A stretch of DNA of 6,634 bases from Rickettsiales bacterium (GTDB lineage: Bacteria > Pseudomonadota > Alphaproteobacteria > Rickettsiales > UBA1997): assembly GCA_028040005.1 (NCBI GenBank), contig JAOFKK010000057.1, positions 1 to 6,634 of the forward strand, given 5' to 3'. Both the position numbers and the translations under genes were made by a program. The notes under the pieces were generated by a model. It ran no database searches. It was given only the letters and a program-made list of their open reading frames with translations, and was not told the origin of the DNA. Positions 1-6,324 of the stretch are shown one piece after another (the first letter of the stretch is position 1; every line of letters begins with the position of its first letter).

Positions 1-16
1 AATAGACTCTTATTAA

Positions 17-77
17 TGAGACCTTTGCAGAATTATTTTCTAAAAAATCAAACTACTTCAATTATGCAAAGGTCTCA
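17..77. mobile_element. MITE-like 61-bp inverted-repeat element
   Basis: Two perfect 13-bp inverted repeats, TGAGACCTTTGCA (17-29) and TGCAAAGGTCTCA (65-77), enclose 35 bp of AT-rich DNA with no coding capacity. Each end is bordered by TAA (14-16 and 78-80), which reads as a 3-bp target duplication of the TNA type. The A16/T78 pair also extends the inverted repeat by one base, so the exact edge is ambiguous. From memory, the end sequence resembles termini of some IS5-family insertion sequences; this was not checked. A miniature non-autonomous element is the best reading. A stem-loop at the end of an upstream gene is the alternative, but the 35-base loop and the absence of a T tract argue against an intrinsic terminator. 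It ends 24 bp before the murC start and could affect murC transcription. Confidence 0.55.
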
Positions 78-101
78 TAATTGACTTTATAAATAATAGT
101 A

Positions 102-1505
102 ATGGATATTATTAATCTAAAAAATATAAAAGGCAAAATTCATTTCATCGGAATTGGCGGTATTGGCATGAGCGCTCTTGCTATTATTTTACATCGCCTT
201 GGTTTTCAAATTTCTGGATCTGATATTTCCTATAATAATAATATTAAAAATTTAGAAAAATTAGGAATTAAATGCTACGCTACGCAGGATGGAAAAAATA
301 TATCTGATGATGTTACTTTAACAGTAAAAACTTCAATAATTTATGATAATAATCCAGAAATTATTGAATCTAAGAGAAAAAATATTCAAATTATCAGAAG
401 GGCTGATATTTTATCTGCAATCTTATTCAATAAAAAAGCCATCACTATTGCTGGAACTCACGGCAAAACCACTACCACCACCATAATATCTGAAATTTTT
501 GAAGAAGCAAAATTAGATCCAACAGTAATTAATGGCGGCATTATCAATCTTTTTAATTCTAATGGTAAATTTGGAAAAGGAGAATATGCCATTGCTGAAA
601 GTGATGAATCAGATGCTAGCTTTGTTGATTTACCAACTTTTATTGGGGTAGTAACTAATATTGAGGCTGATCATATGGATTTTTATCAAAATGATGAAGA
701 AAAATATAAATCATATTTTGAGCAATATATTACTCAAATCCCAAAAGATGGATTGGTGGTTTTAAATATTGATGATCATAATATCAAAAATATTTATGAT
801 AAAATAAATGATAAATCCAATATTATTACATATAGTTTTAATGATTTGGGCGATGTTAATATTAAAAATATCAAACAAGATATCGCTGGCTGTAAATTTG
901 ACATAATAGCGCATAATTATCAAATTAAGGATATTTTTGCTAATTTTTATGGACTTCATAATATTGGCAATGCTGCCGCTTCTATTATTATTGCTAAATT
1001 TGCAAAAATAAAAGATTTAGCAATTATAAATGCTTTAAAAAAATATCAAGGTGTACAAAGAAGATTTACCAAAGTTGGCGAATATCAAGGCTCTGTTATT
1101 ATTGATGATTATGCTCATCATCCAACTGAAATTTCGGCCACATTAGAGGCTGCAAAACAATTACTGAATGATAAAAATAAAATTATTACAATTTTCCAAC
1201 CTCATAAATATAGTAGAACCTTTGATCTTTTAGATGAATTTGCTAATTGTTTTAAATTATCTGATATTGTAATTATTGATGATATTCATCGAATTGCCGG
1301 TGAAAGAACTGACCTAGTAAATCAAGACATATTAATTGCAAAAATCAAAGAATCTGGTCAAAATAATGTCATTAAATTAAAAAATAAAACAGATTTATCT
1401 CAAATTATTAAAAATTACATCACAAAGGGGGACATAATATTATGTTCTGGAGCTGGGACAATTACCAATATGGCCAGAAATTTAGAAAAAGAGTTAAAAA
1501 ATTAG
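102..1505 (+). CDS. murC: UDP-N-acetylmuramate--L-alanine ligase MurC
   Basis: Cytoplasmic ATP-dependent ligase that adds L-alanine to UDP-N-acetylmuramate, the first step in building the peptidoglycan stem peptide. All three Mur-ligase domains are visible. The N-terminal UDP-substrate domain has GIGGIGMS (residues 17-24). The central ATPase domain has the P-loop GTHGKTTTT (118-126), the acidic stretch AESDESDASF (165-174), TNIEADHMDFY (185-195) and HNIGNAAA (286-293). The C-terminal domain has QRRF (319-322), DDYAHHPTEI (335-344), FQPHKYSRT (365-373) and SGAGTIT (449-455). At 467 residues it is full length for the family. The ATG at 102 places the glycine-rich loop at the usual distance from the N-terminus; no Shine-Dalgarno motif precedes it. 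Its usual partners murG, murB and ddl are not next to it downstream: the following gene is an acetyltransferase that starts on the base after the TAG stop. Confidence 0.97.
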   Translation: MDIINLKNIKGKIHFIGIGGIGMSALAIILHRLGFQISGSDISYNNNIKNLEKLGIKCYATQDGKNISDDVTLTVKTSIIYDNNPEIIESKRKNIQIIRRADILSAILFNKKAITIAGTHGKTTTTTIISEIFEEAKLDPTVINGGIINLFNSNGKFGKGEYAIAESDESDASFVDLPTFIGVVTNIEADHMDFYQNDEEKYKSYFEQYITQIPKDGLVVLNIDDHNIKNIYDKINDKSNIITYSFNDLGDVNIKNIKQDIAGCKFDIIAHNYQIKDIFANFYGLHNIGNAAASIIIAKFAKIKDLAIINALKKYQGVQRRFTKVGEYQGSVIIDDYAHHPTEISATLEAAKQLLNDKNKIITIFQPHKYSRTFDLLDEFANCFKLSDIVIIDDIHRIAGERTDLVNQDILIAKIKESGQNNVIKLKNKTDLSQIIKNYITKGDIILCSGAGTITNMARNLEKELKN

Positions 1506-1934
1506 ATGAGTAACATAGAAGTAAAAGATATTAATAGTAAAGAAATTATGGATTCATATTACTTAATAATTCAATCATATCCTAATTTAACAAAAGAAGA
1601 ATATTCCGATACTGTTAAGGAGATGATGGAATTAAGCAATTTTAAAATGATAGGGGCTTTTATTGATAATCAAATTATTGGAATTTCGGGCTATGTCATT
1701 TCCAAAATGTTTTATTGCGCTAAATTTTTAAGAATTTCCAACCTCATTATCGATAAAAATCATCGTAATCAAAAAATAGGAACTAAGATGATACATTTTT
1801 TAGAAGAAAAAGCTAGAAATAACAATTGCAAACATGTAATATTGGATTCATTCATTGGCAATAAAAAATCACATTCACTTTATTTTAGAGAGGGCTTTTT
1901 TATTAGAGGTTTACATTTTATGAAAGAATTATAA
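1506..1934 (+). CDS. GNAT-family N-acetyltransferase, substrate unknown
   Basis: A 142-residue protein with the layout of a single GNAT domain, which transfers an acetyl group from acetyl-CoA to an amine. The central strands carry GAFIDNQIIGISGYVI (50-65). Motif A follows as LIIDKNHRNQKIGTKMI (80-96), where the CoA-pyrophosphate loop reads Q-K-I-G-T-K. The last position is usually Gly or Ala, so the Lys is atypical. The end has the common motif B form, with SLYFREGF (124-131) before a final strand. The substrate cannot be read from sequence; small stand-alone members act on antibiotics, polyamines, amino acids or protein N-termini. The ATG directly abuts the murC stop and the next gene begins 2 bp after this one, so it is probably co-transcribed and translationally coupled. 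Nothing links it functionally to cell-wall synthesis beyond position. Confidence 0.8.
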   Translation: MSNIEVKDINSKEIMDSYYLIIQSYPNLTKEEYSDTVKEMMELSNFKMIGAFIDNQIIGISGYVISKMFYCAKFLRISNLIIDKNHRNQKIGTKMIHFLEEKARNNNCKHVILDSFIGNKKSHSLYFREGFFIRGLHFMKEL

Positions 1935-1936
1935 TT

Positions 1937-2509
1937 ATGGTTAAAATTTCCATCATTTATCATAGCGGTTTTGGTCATACTAAAGTTCAGGCTCAAGCAG
2001 TTTATGATGGCGCTTCATCATCTGGAGAAGTTGAGGTAAAATTAGTCACAGCCGATGAGGCAATTGCTAATATTCATCAATTTGACGATAGTGACGCCAT
2101 AATTTTTGGCTCCCCTACTTATATGGGCTCTGTCTCTGCTAAATTTAAAGAATTTATGGACGCTTCCTCCCCAATTTGGCTAAAACAAGGATGGAAAGAT
2201 AAAATTGCAGCTGGCTTTACCAACTCCTATAGCTTGAGTGGCGACAAATTAAACACATTAATGCAAATCGGAATTTATGCTATGCAACATAGTATGATTT
2301 GGGTTGGCTTAGGTCACGATAATACTTGCAAAGATGGTGAGCAAGGCGATATTAATGCTATTAATAGAATGGGTTCATATTTTGGCGCCATGGCTCAATC
2401 AGATAATAAACCATCTGATGTTACCCCACCTTCTGGCGATATCAAAACAGCACAAATATTAGGACAAAGAGTTGCTAATTTAACAAAAAAATTCAAAAAT
2501 AATGACTAA
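1937..2509 (+). CDS. WrbA-like flavodoxin-fold NAD(P)H oxidoreductase
   Basis: A 190-residue cytosolic flavoprotein of the flavodoxin/WrbA group, probably an FMN-binding NAD(P)H:quinone or FMN reductase. The N-terminal strand and phosphate loop YHSGFGHT (8-15) match the FMN-phosphate site. The second FMN-contacting segment is IIFGSPTYMGSVSAKFKEFMD (55-75), with the usual Gly-x-Pro-Thr turn. A third loop, AGFTNSYSLSGDK (92-104), occupies the place of the glycine-rich loop of WrbA. Length is near the ~200 residues of WrbA, but the C-terminal half is divergent, so no gene symbol is assigned. The coding region overlaps the following DAHP synthase gene by 8 bp, indicating coupled translation. A possible role is redox protection or recycling of quinones; the physiological substrate is not evident from sequence. 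Confidence 0.85.
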   Translation: MVKISIIYHSGFGHTKVQAQAVYDGASSSGEVEVKLVTADEAIANIHQFDDSDAIIFGSPTYMGSVSAKFKEFMDASSPIWLKQGWKDKIAAGFTNSYSLSGDKLNTLMQIGIYAMQHSMIWVGLGHDNTCKDGEQGDINAINRMGSYFGAMAQSDNKPSDVTPPSGDIKTAQILGQRVANLTKKFKNND

Positions 2510-3848
2510 TTGGAGTAAAAATTCTTGGAGAAAATTTCCAATTAAACAACAACCAACCTATCCTGATAATAAATCTTTAAAAGAAGTTGAAGAAAAATTA
2601 TCTAATTTTCCACGCTTAGTCTCTCACAATGAAATTAATAATTTAAAATCAGACTTAGCTGATGTTTGCAATGGAAAAGCATTTTTATTACAAGGTGGTG
2701 ATTGCGCTGAAAGCTTTGCCGAATTTAGTCGCCATAATATTAAAAGCTTTGTTCGTACTATTTTACAAATGACTGTTGCATTACTTTATGGCGCTGAAAA
2801 GCCAATTGTAAAAATCGGTAGAATTGCTGGACAATATGCCAAGCCAAGATCTTCAGATTTTGAGGAAATTAACGGCCAAAAAATCCCAAGCTATCGTGGC
2901 GATATTATCAATTCTATAGAATTTGATGAAAAATCCAGAATTCCTGATCCAAACAGATTAATTGAAGCTTATTTTCACTCTGCTGCCGCTATGAATTACA
3001 TTAAATCATTAGCAAATGGTGGTTATGCCAGCCTTTCTAATATTGAAAAATGGAATGAAGAATTCGCCCTTACTCTAAAAAATAACAAAATTGAAGAAAT
3101 TATCGAAAATGTCAATAGATCAATTAAATTTCTAAAAAATTGCGGTGTTGATATTGACCAAACTGCCAATCTTAATCGTGCCAAATTCTATACTTCTCAC
3201 GAAGCACTTCTTTTAAATTACGAAGAAGCATTTACAAGAAAAATGGATGATAATAATTATTATGATTTATCTGCACATTTCTTATGGATTGGTGATCGTA
3301 CTCGTAATCCAGATGAAGCCCATGTTGAATTTTTACGAGGAATTGAAAATCCCGTTGCTTTTAAAGTTGGACCAAAAATCACTAAGGATGAAATTATAAA
3401 ATTAATCAATATTCTTAATCCACAAAATATTCCTGGTAAATTAACATTAATTTCTCGTATGGGTGCTGGTAAAGTTGAAGAATTACTTCCGCCATTGGTA
3501 GAATTTGTTAAAAGTGAAGGTAAAAATGTTATTTGGTCATGCGATCCAATGCATGGCAATATTATCAAAACATCTAATAACTATAAAAGTCGTAAATTTA
3601 ATGACATTTTAAGTGAAATTAAATCATTTACCAATATTCACAAATCAATTGGCACTTATGCTGGCGGAGTGCATTTTGAAATGACTGGGCAGGATGTAAC
3701 AGAATGTTTAGGCGGCAATCAGGATATTTCTGAAGAAATTTTAAAAGAAAGATATAAAACCCATTGCGATCCAAGATTAAACTCTTCACAAAGTCTTGAA
3801 TTGGCATTTTTGATAATTGAAGAATTAAAAAATTCATCCCAACATTAA
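2502..3848 (+). CDS. aroG: class II (plant-type) 3-deoxy-7-phosphoheptulonate synthase
   Basis: Condenses phosphoenolpyruvate with erythrose 4-phosphate to give DAHP, the committed first step of the shikimate route to aromatic amino acids and folate. The type II family is unmistakable: SWRKFPIKQQPTYPD near the N-terminus (8-22), LLQGGDCAESF (62-72), KIGRIAGQYAKPRS (104-117), SYRGDIIN (130-137), TSHEALLLNYEEAF (231-244), WIGDRTR (262-268), ISRMGAGK (317-324), SCDPMHGN (346-353), GGVHFEMTGQDVTECLGG (388-405) and HCDPRLN (421-427). The four expected metal ligands are present as Cys68, His351, Glu393 and Asp423, with spacing that parallels the Mycobacterium tuberculosis enzyme as I recall it. It lacks the N-terminal extension of the mycobacterial form. 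The symbol is loose, since class II enzymes are variously named aroG, aroF or aroH. The start overlaps the preceding stop by 8 bp. Confidence 0.96.
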   Translation: MTNWSKNSWRKFPIKQQPTYPDNKSLKEVEEKLSNFPRLVSHNEINNLKSDLADVCNGKAFLLQGGDCAESFAEFSRHNIKSFVRTILQMTVALLYGAEKPIVKIGRIAGQYAKPRSSDFEEINGQKIPSYRGDIINSIEFDEKSRIPDPNRLIEAYFHSAAAMNYIKSLANGGYASLSNIEKWNEEFALTLKNNKIEEIIENVNRSIKFLKNCGVDIDQTANLNRAKFYTSHEALLLNYEEAFTRKMDDNNYYDLSAHFLWIGDRTRNPDEAHVEFLRGIENPVAFKVGPKITKDEIIKLINILNPQNIPGKLTLISRMGAGKVEELLPPLVEFVKSEGKNVIWSCDPMHGNIIKTSNNYKSRKFNDILSEIKSFTNIHKSIGTYAGGVHFEMTGQDVTECLGGNQDISEEILKERYKTHCDPRLNSSQSLELAFLIIEELKNSSQH

Positions 3849-3859
3849 TATCAATAATT

Positions 3860-4405
3860 ATGTTCAGATTTTTTCTGATTATAACATTATTCTTATTTTC
3901 TTTTAACTCTAATTCTTCTCGTCAAGGAAATATTGGTCACAATTTTTCTGAGGGAGAAGTTGACATAGATCTAGGAATTGGAAATATTATGGGTATTACA
4001 GGAATTGATGATATGATTTTTGAACCCTTAGCAGAAGATCATGAGGGGGATCTTGAAATGATAGATCAATTATGCGTTTATAGTAATGATGGCGGCAATT
4101 ATGCTATTACTGCTCATGGTATTAATGACAATAGAAATAATTTTTATATGTCTAATAATAGTGAGACATTGCGATATTATGTTTATTGGGATGATAATTT
4201 GTCAGGAAACGTTAATAAAAGACTAAGACCATCTAGATTAAAAAGAAATTTAGATGGTAGTCAGGATATAATAAATGATTGTAACTCTGATAATGAAAAT
4301 GCTAGAATAAGGGTAAGAATAAGGGAGAGGGATTTGAATAATATTACAGAAGGTGAAGATGGGGATTTTATTGATACATTAACTATAACTTTATCCGCAA
4401 ATTAA
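3860..4405 (+). CDS. secreted pilus-subunit-like protein 1 (Csu/SCPU type)
   Basis: A 181-residue exported protein with a hydrophobic signal peptide (about 1-20) and a single beta-rich domain. It resembles subunits of archaic chaperone-usher pili (spore coat U / Csu group): a core strand GITGIDDMIF (45-54), LCVYSN with Cys72, YAITAHG (81-87), LRYYVYWDD (104-112), a second cysteine in NDCN (Cys141), and a final strand DTLTITL (172-178). The two cysteines could form the domain's disulfide. Between signal and core lies an extension of about 25 residues, with alternating hydrophobics VDIDLGIGNIMGI (34-46), suited to act as a donor strand in its neighbour. A basic segment (119-130, NKRLRPSRLKRN) precedes Cys141. 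It begins 11 bp after the DAHP synthase stop and abuts the next gene. Family assignment rests on remembered patterns, so distant homology should be confirmed. Confidence 0.72.
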   Translation: MFRFFLIITLFLFSFNSNSSRQGNIGHNFSEGEVDIDLGIGNIMGITGIDDMIFEPLAEDHEGDLEMIDQLCVYSNDGGNYAITAHGINDNRNNFYMSNNSETLRYYVYWDDNLSGNVNKRLRPSRLKRNLDGSQDIINDCNSDNENARIRVRIRERDLNNITEGEDGDFIDTLTITLSAN

Positions 4406-4936
4406 ATGTTAAAAATATTACTAATTATATTTTTGTTAATTTCCAACTCTCAAGCAGCAGAGCAAGGCGAGCTGGATGATACTTCAATTGGATATATTGA
4501 TATTAATATTAATATTAACCCTTTAGTTAGAATTTCTGGATTAGATGATTTAGATTTTGGTGAATGGTCTGGCCATGGAGATATGATTGAATATGATACA
4601 TTATGTATTTATTCTAATGATACTGAAAATAATGCTAGCTATGGTATTACTCCTACTATAGAAGGTGGTAGAAATTCATTTGAGGTTAGAAATGGCAATA
4701 GATATATTCCATTTAATTTATATTGGAATAATAGTGATTTAGGCATTAATGGTCAAGAAATTATAATGCATTATAATACAAGATTATCTAATCTTACAAA
4801 TTTTAATAATGAATATGATGATTGCAATAATCAAGATAATGCCAGTATAATAATTGAGTTTCTAGAAAATAACTTATCTTCAGCATCGGTAGATAATTAT
4901 AATACAACCTTAATATTAACATTATCAATGGATTAA
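4406..4936 (+). CDS. secreted pilus-subunit-like protein 2 (Csu/SCPU type)
   Basis: A 176-residue paralogue of its upstream neighbour. The signal peptide ends plausibly after SQA (15-17). The shared plan follows: VRISGLDDLDFG (41-52), a Gly-Asp turn (HGDM, 57-60), LCIYSND with Cys67, YGITPTI (79-85), IPFNLYWNN (101-109), DDCN with Cys140, and a terminal strand TLILTLS (168-174). The extension before the core carries alternating Ile with Asp or Asn (residues 30-38, YIDINININ), an ideal amphipathic donor strand for donor-strand exchange. It is encoded by four near-identical hexamers. Unlike the flanking two subunits it has no basic cluster between the YW motif and the second cysteine. It starts immediately after the preceding stop and ends 7 bp before the third subunit. 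A likely role is a shaft subunit. Confidence 0.72.
   Translation: MLKILLIIFLLISNSQAAEQGELDDTSIGYIDINININPLVRISGLDDLDFGEWSGHGDMIEYDTLCIYSNDTENNASYGITPTIEGGRNSFEVRNGNRYIPFNLYWNNSDLGINGQEIIMHYNTRLSNLTNFNNEYDDCNNQDNASIIIEFLENNLSSASVDNYNTTLILTLSMD
4494..4517 (+). repeat. 4 x 6-bp tandem repeat (ATATTR) in a donor-strand coding region
   Basis: Four consecutive hexamers, ATATTG followed by three ATATTA units, lie in frame inside the second subunit gene and encode the alternating Ile-Asp/Asn stretch. Gain or loss of one unit would keep the reading frame and change the strand by two residues. In DNA this AT-rich it may simply reflect codon bias for Ile and Asn. Confidence 0.6.
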
Positions 4937-4943
4937 GATATAT

Positions 4944-5426
4944 ATGCTGAATTTAAAAATTATAATATCTTTTTTAATTTTACTTATACCAAATATTGCC
5001 ATATCTGACAATATGCAGATAAGTAATTTATCAGATATTACTCAAAGTTGGAGACATGGGGATGGTGACATTATAACAGATATGCCTATTTGTATTTATA
5101 CTCAAAATGGAGATTATAAATTAAGGGCAGAGGGGTATGAAATTAATAGCGGAAAATTTAGAATATTTAAAGATAATAATATCAATGGATCACCATATAT
5201 TGATTATCGTGTTTTTTGGAATGAAGATTCTAATGGTAGTAATTTTGAAGAATTAAGAAAAAGACGTAAGCAACGATTCCATTCCCCTGAAACTACCAAT
5301 ACTACATGTTCTAATGGTTTAAATAATAGCACTATATTAAGGATTGTAATTAATGATAATGAATTGCAATCAAAATCTTCTGGATCTTATAGCGGCTCTT
5401 TAATGTTAACAATTTCTAACAATTAA
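4944..5426 (+). CDS. secreted pilus-subunit-like protein 3 without N-terminal donor strand
   Basis: A 160-residue exported protein sharing the domain plan of the two preceding genes: MQISNLSDI (24-32), HGDGD (38-42), PICIYTQ with Cys50, YKLRAEG (58-64), IDYRVFWNED (86-95), Cys122, and a final strand SLMLTIS (152-158) preceded by the SGSYSG turn typical of spore-coat-U domains. The signal peptide probably ends after AIS (19-21). The core strand then begins almost at once, leaving about 4 residues before the conserved Ile against about 25 in each neighbour. It can therefore accept, but probably not donate, a strand, which suggests a terminal (tip) subunit. A dense basic run (LRKRRKQR, 104-111) sits between the FW motif and Cys122. 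Gene order and paralogy place it in the pilus locus; the tip role is inference. Confidence 0.7.
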   Translation: MLNLKIIISFLILLIPNIAISDNMQISNLSDITQSWRHGDGDIITDMPICIYTQNGDYKLRAEGYEINSGKFRIFKDNNINGSPYIDYRVFWNEDSNGSNFEELRKRRKQRFHSPETTNTTCSNGLNNSTILRIVINDNELQSKSSGSYSGSLMLTISNN

Positions 5427-5533
5427 CTATTTATTATGATATTATACCAAAATTTACCTTAAAAACTATATATAAAATTAAACAATTTAACTTCTTATGC
5501 CATCTATCAAAAATAACTATATTTAATAAAATT
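5427..5533. other. 107-bp non-coding gap inside the pilus locus
   Basis: This is the only sizeable gap between genes of the locus, which otherwise are 0-11 bp apart up to this point. It is almost pure A/T. A TATAAA hexamer at 5471-5476 resembles a -10 box, but no convincing -35 lies at the right distance, and I see no stem-loop with a T tract. It may hold a promoter or processing site that separates subunit from chaperone expression; the sequence does not settle this. Confidence 0.3.
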
Positions 5534-6271
5534 ATGAAATTACATTTTTTAATAGGATTTATGTCATTATTTTTATGTATTAATAATCCCTTAGCATCGA
5601 GCATATCACTATCTGAATCAATAATTGATTTTAATCACGAAATAAAGAAAAGATTTATTGATATTCCGGTTACAAATACTGATAAAAATGCCAAAGCTTA
5701 TGTTAAGATTGTTCCATTTGAAATCTTAAATCCCGGAACTAAGGATGAAAAAAGAGTCGAAATAAAAGGTAAAATAAAAGATACTCTAATCGTATCTCCA
5801 AAGAAAATGGTTATACCCAATGGATCAGCAAGAAATTTAAGATTAGTTCCAATGTTTACCAATGTTACTGAAGATAAGATATTTAGAGTTAGGGTAGAGC
5901 CGGTAATTGGTGGCGCGGATTCTGATGAAAGTAGCTTAGTAACAATTCTCATTGCATATGATGTGCTAGTGATGATTAGGCCAAAACAAGATAATACATC
6001 TTATGACATCAAAAGAAAAGGTAGTAAAATAATGTTTAAAAATACCGGCAATACTAATATTTTAATTCGTAACTCAATGCTATGCCCAGCAGAAGTAACC
6101 GATAAAAACAGCGATTCTTGTAATAAAGCCATGAATTTTAGATTATATGCCGGCAATAAAAAGATTGTTGATCTAAAAGATTTTGCCACTGATAAAATAA
6201 AAGACATTAATTCATCAAAAATTTATTTTCGAGTCGTTGAGGCAAGAAAAAATGTAGATTTAGAATATTAA
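5534..6271 (+). CDS. periplasmic pilus chaperone, PapD family (archaic/CsuC-like)
   Basis: A 245-residue exported protein with a signal peptide (about 1-22) and the two immunoglobulin-like domains of chaperone-usher chaperones. It would bind unfolded subunits in the periplasm, donate its G1 strand to complete their fold, and deliver them to the usher. Domain 1 shows a paired-strand start with RFIDIPVTNT (40-49), then the G1-edge signature LIVSPKKMVIPNGSARNLRL (85-104) and FRVRVEPV (117-124). The run of alternating hydrophobics VTILIAYDVLVMIRP (136-150) fits the donor strand and the hinge into domain 2. Domain 2 has NTGNTNILI (170-178), Cys184 and Cys196 (a probable disulfide), and FRLYAGNKKIVDL (202-214). 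It lies between three subunit-like genes and a further exported protein, the order expected for Csu-type pili. The ATG has no Shine-Dalgarno motif; the signal peptide fixes it as the likely start. Confidence 0.88.
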   Translation: MKLHFLIGFMSLFLCINNPLASSISLSESIIDFNHEIKKRFIDIPVTNTDKNAKAYVKIVPFEILNPGTKDEKRVEIKGKIKDTLIVSPKKMVIPNGSARNLRLVPMFTNVTEDKIFRVRVEPVIGGADSDESSLVTILIAYDVLVMIRPKQDNTSYDIKRKGSKIMFKNTGNTNILIRNSMLCPAEVTDKNSDSCNKAMNFRLYAGNKKIVDLKDFATDKIKDINSSKIYFRVVEARKNVDLEY

Positions 6272-6289
6272 ATACATCATATTATGTAT
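6272..6289. repeat. small inverted repeat after the chaperone gene
   Basis: ATACAT (6272-6277) and ATGTAT (6284-6289) can pair around a 6-base loop, and a further copy of ATGTAT follows at 6295-6300. The stem is short and AT-only, with no T tract, so it is unlikely to terminate transcription. It could be chance in this base composition. Confidence 0.25.
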
Positions 6290-6324
6290 CAATAATGTAT
6301 GGGAACCTGTTGAAAAACTAAAAT

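Noticed and set aside
16..78. Intrinsic terminator of an upstream gene
   Set aside because: The stem is strong, but the loop is 35 bases and no T run follows; the matching TAA flanks fit a mobile element better.
65..93. Possible murC promoter (TGCAAA at 65-70 and TATAAA at 88-93, 17-bp spacing)
   Set aside because: The -35 half matches the consensus at only 3 of 6 positions and lies in the inverted repeat; -10-like hexamers are everywhere in DNA this AT-rich. TTGACT at 81-86 would place its -10 inside the coding region.
468..482. ACC-rich triplet repeat in murC
   Set aside because: It encodes the conserved threonines of the ATP-binding P-loop and is explained by protein constraint.
3260..3568. 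Minus-strand open frame inside the DAHP synthase gene, and similar ones at 762-959, 3628-3837, 5698-5952 and 6001-6207
   Set aside because: Each lies wholly inside a well-supported + strand gene, has no recognisable family features, and has a composition that mirrors the gene opposite.
3860..5426. Three subunit genes as a degenerate tandem DNA repeat or one broken large gene
   Set aside because: Each has its own start, signal peptide, two cysteines and terminal strand; similarity is at the protein level and not the DNA level, so they are separate paralogous genes.
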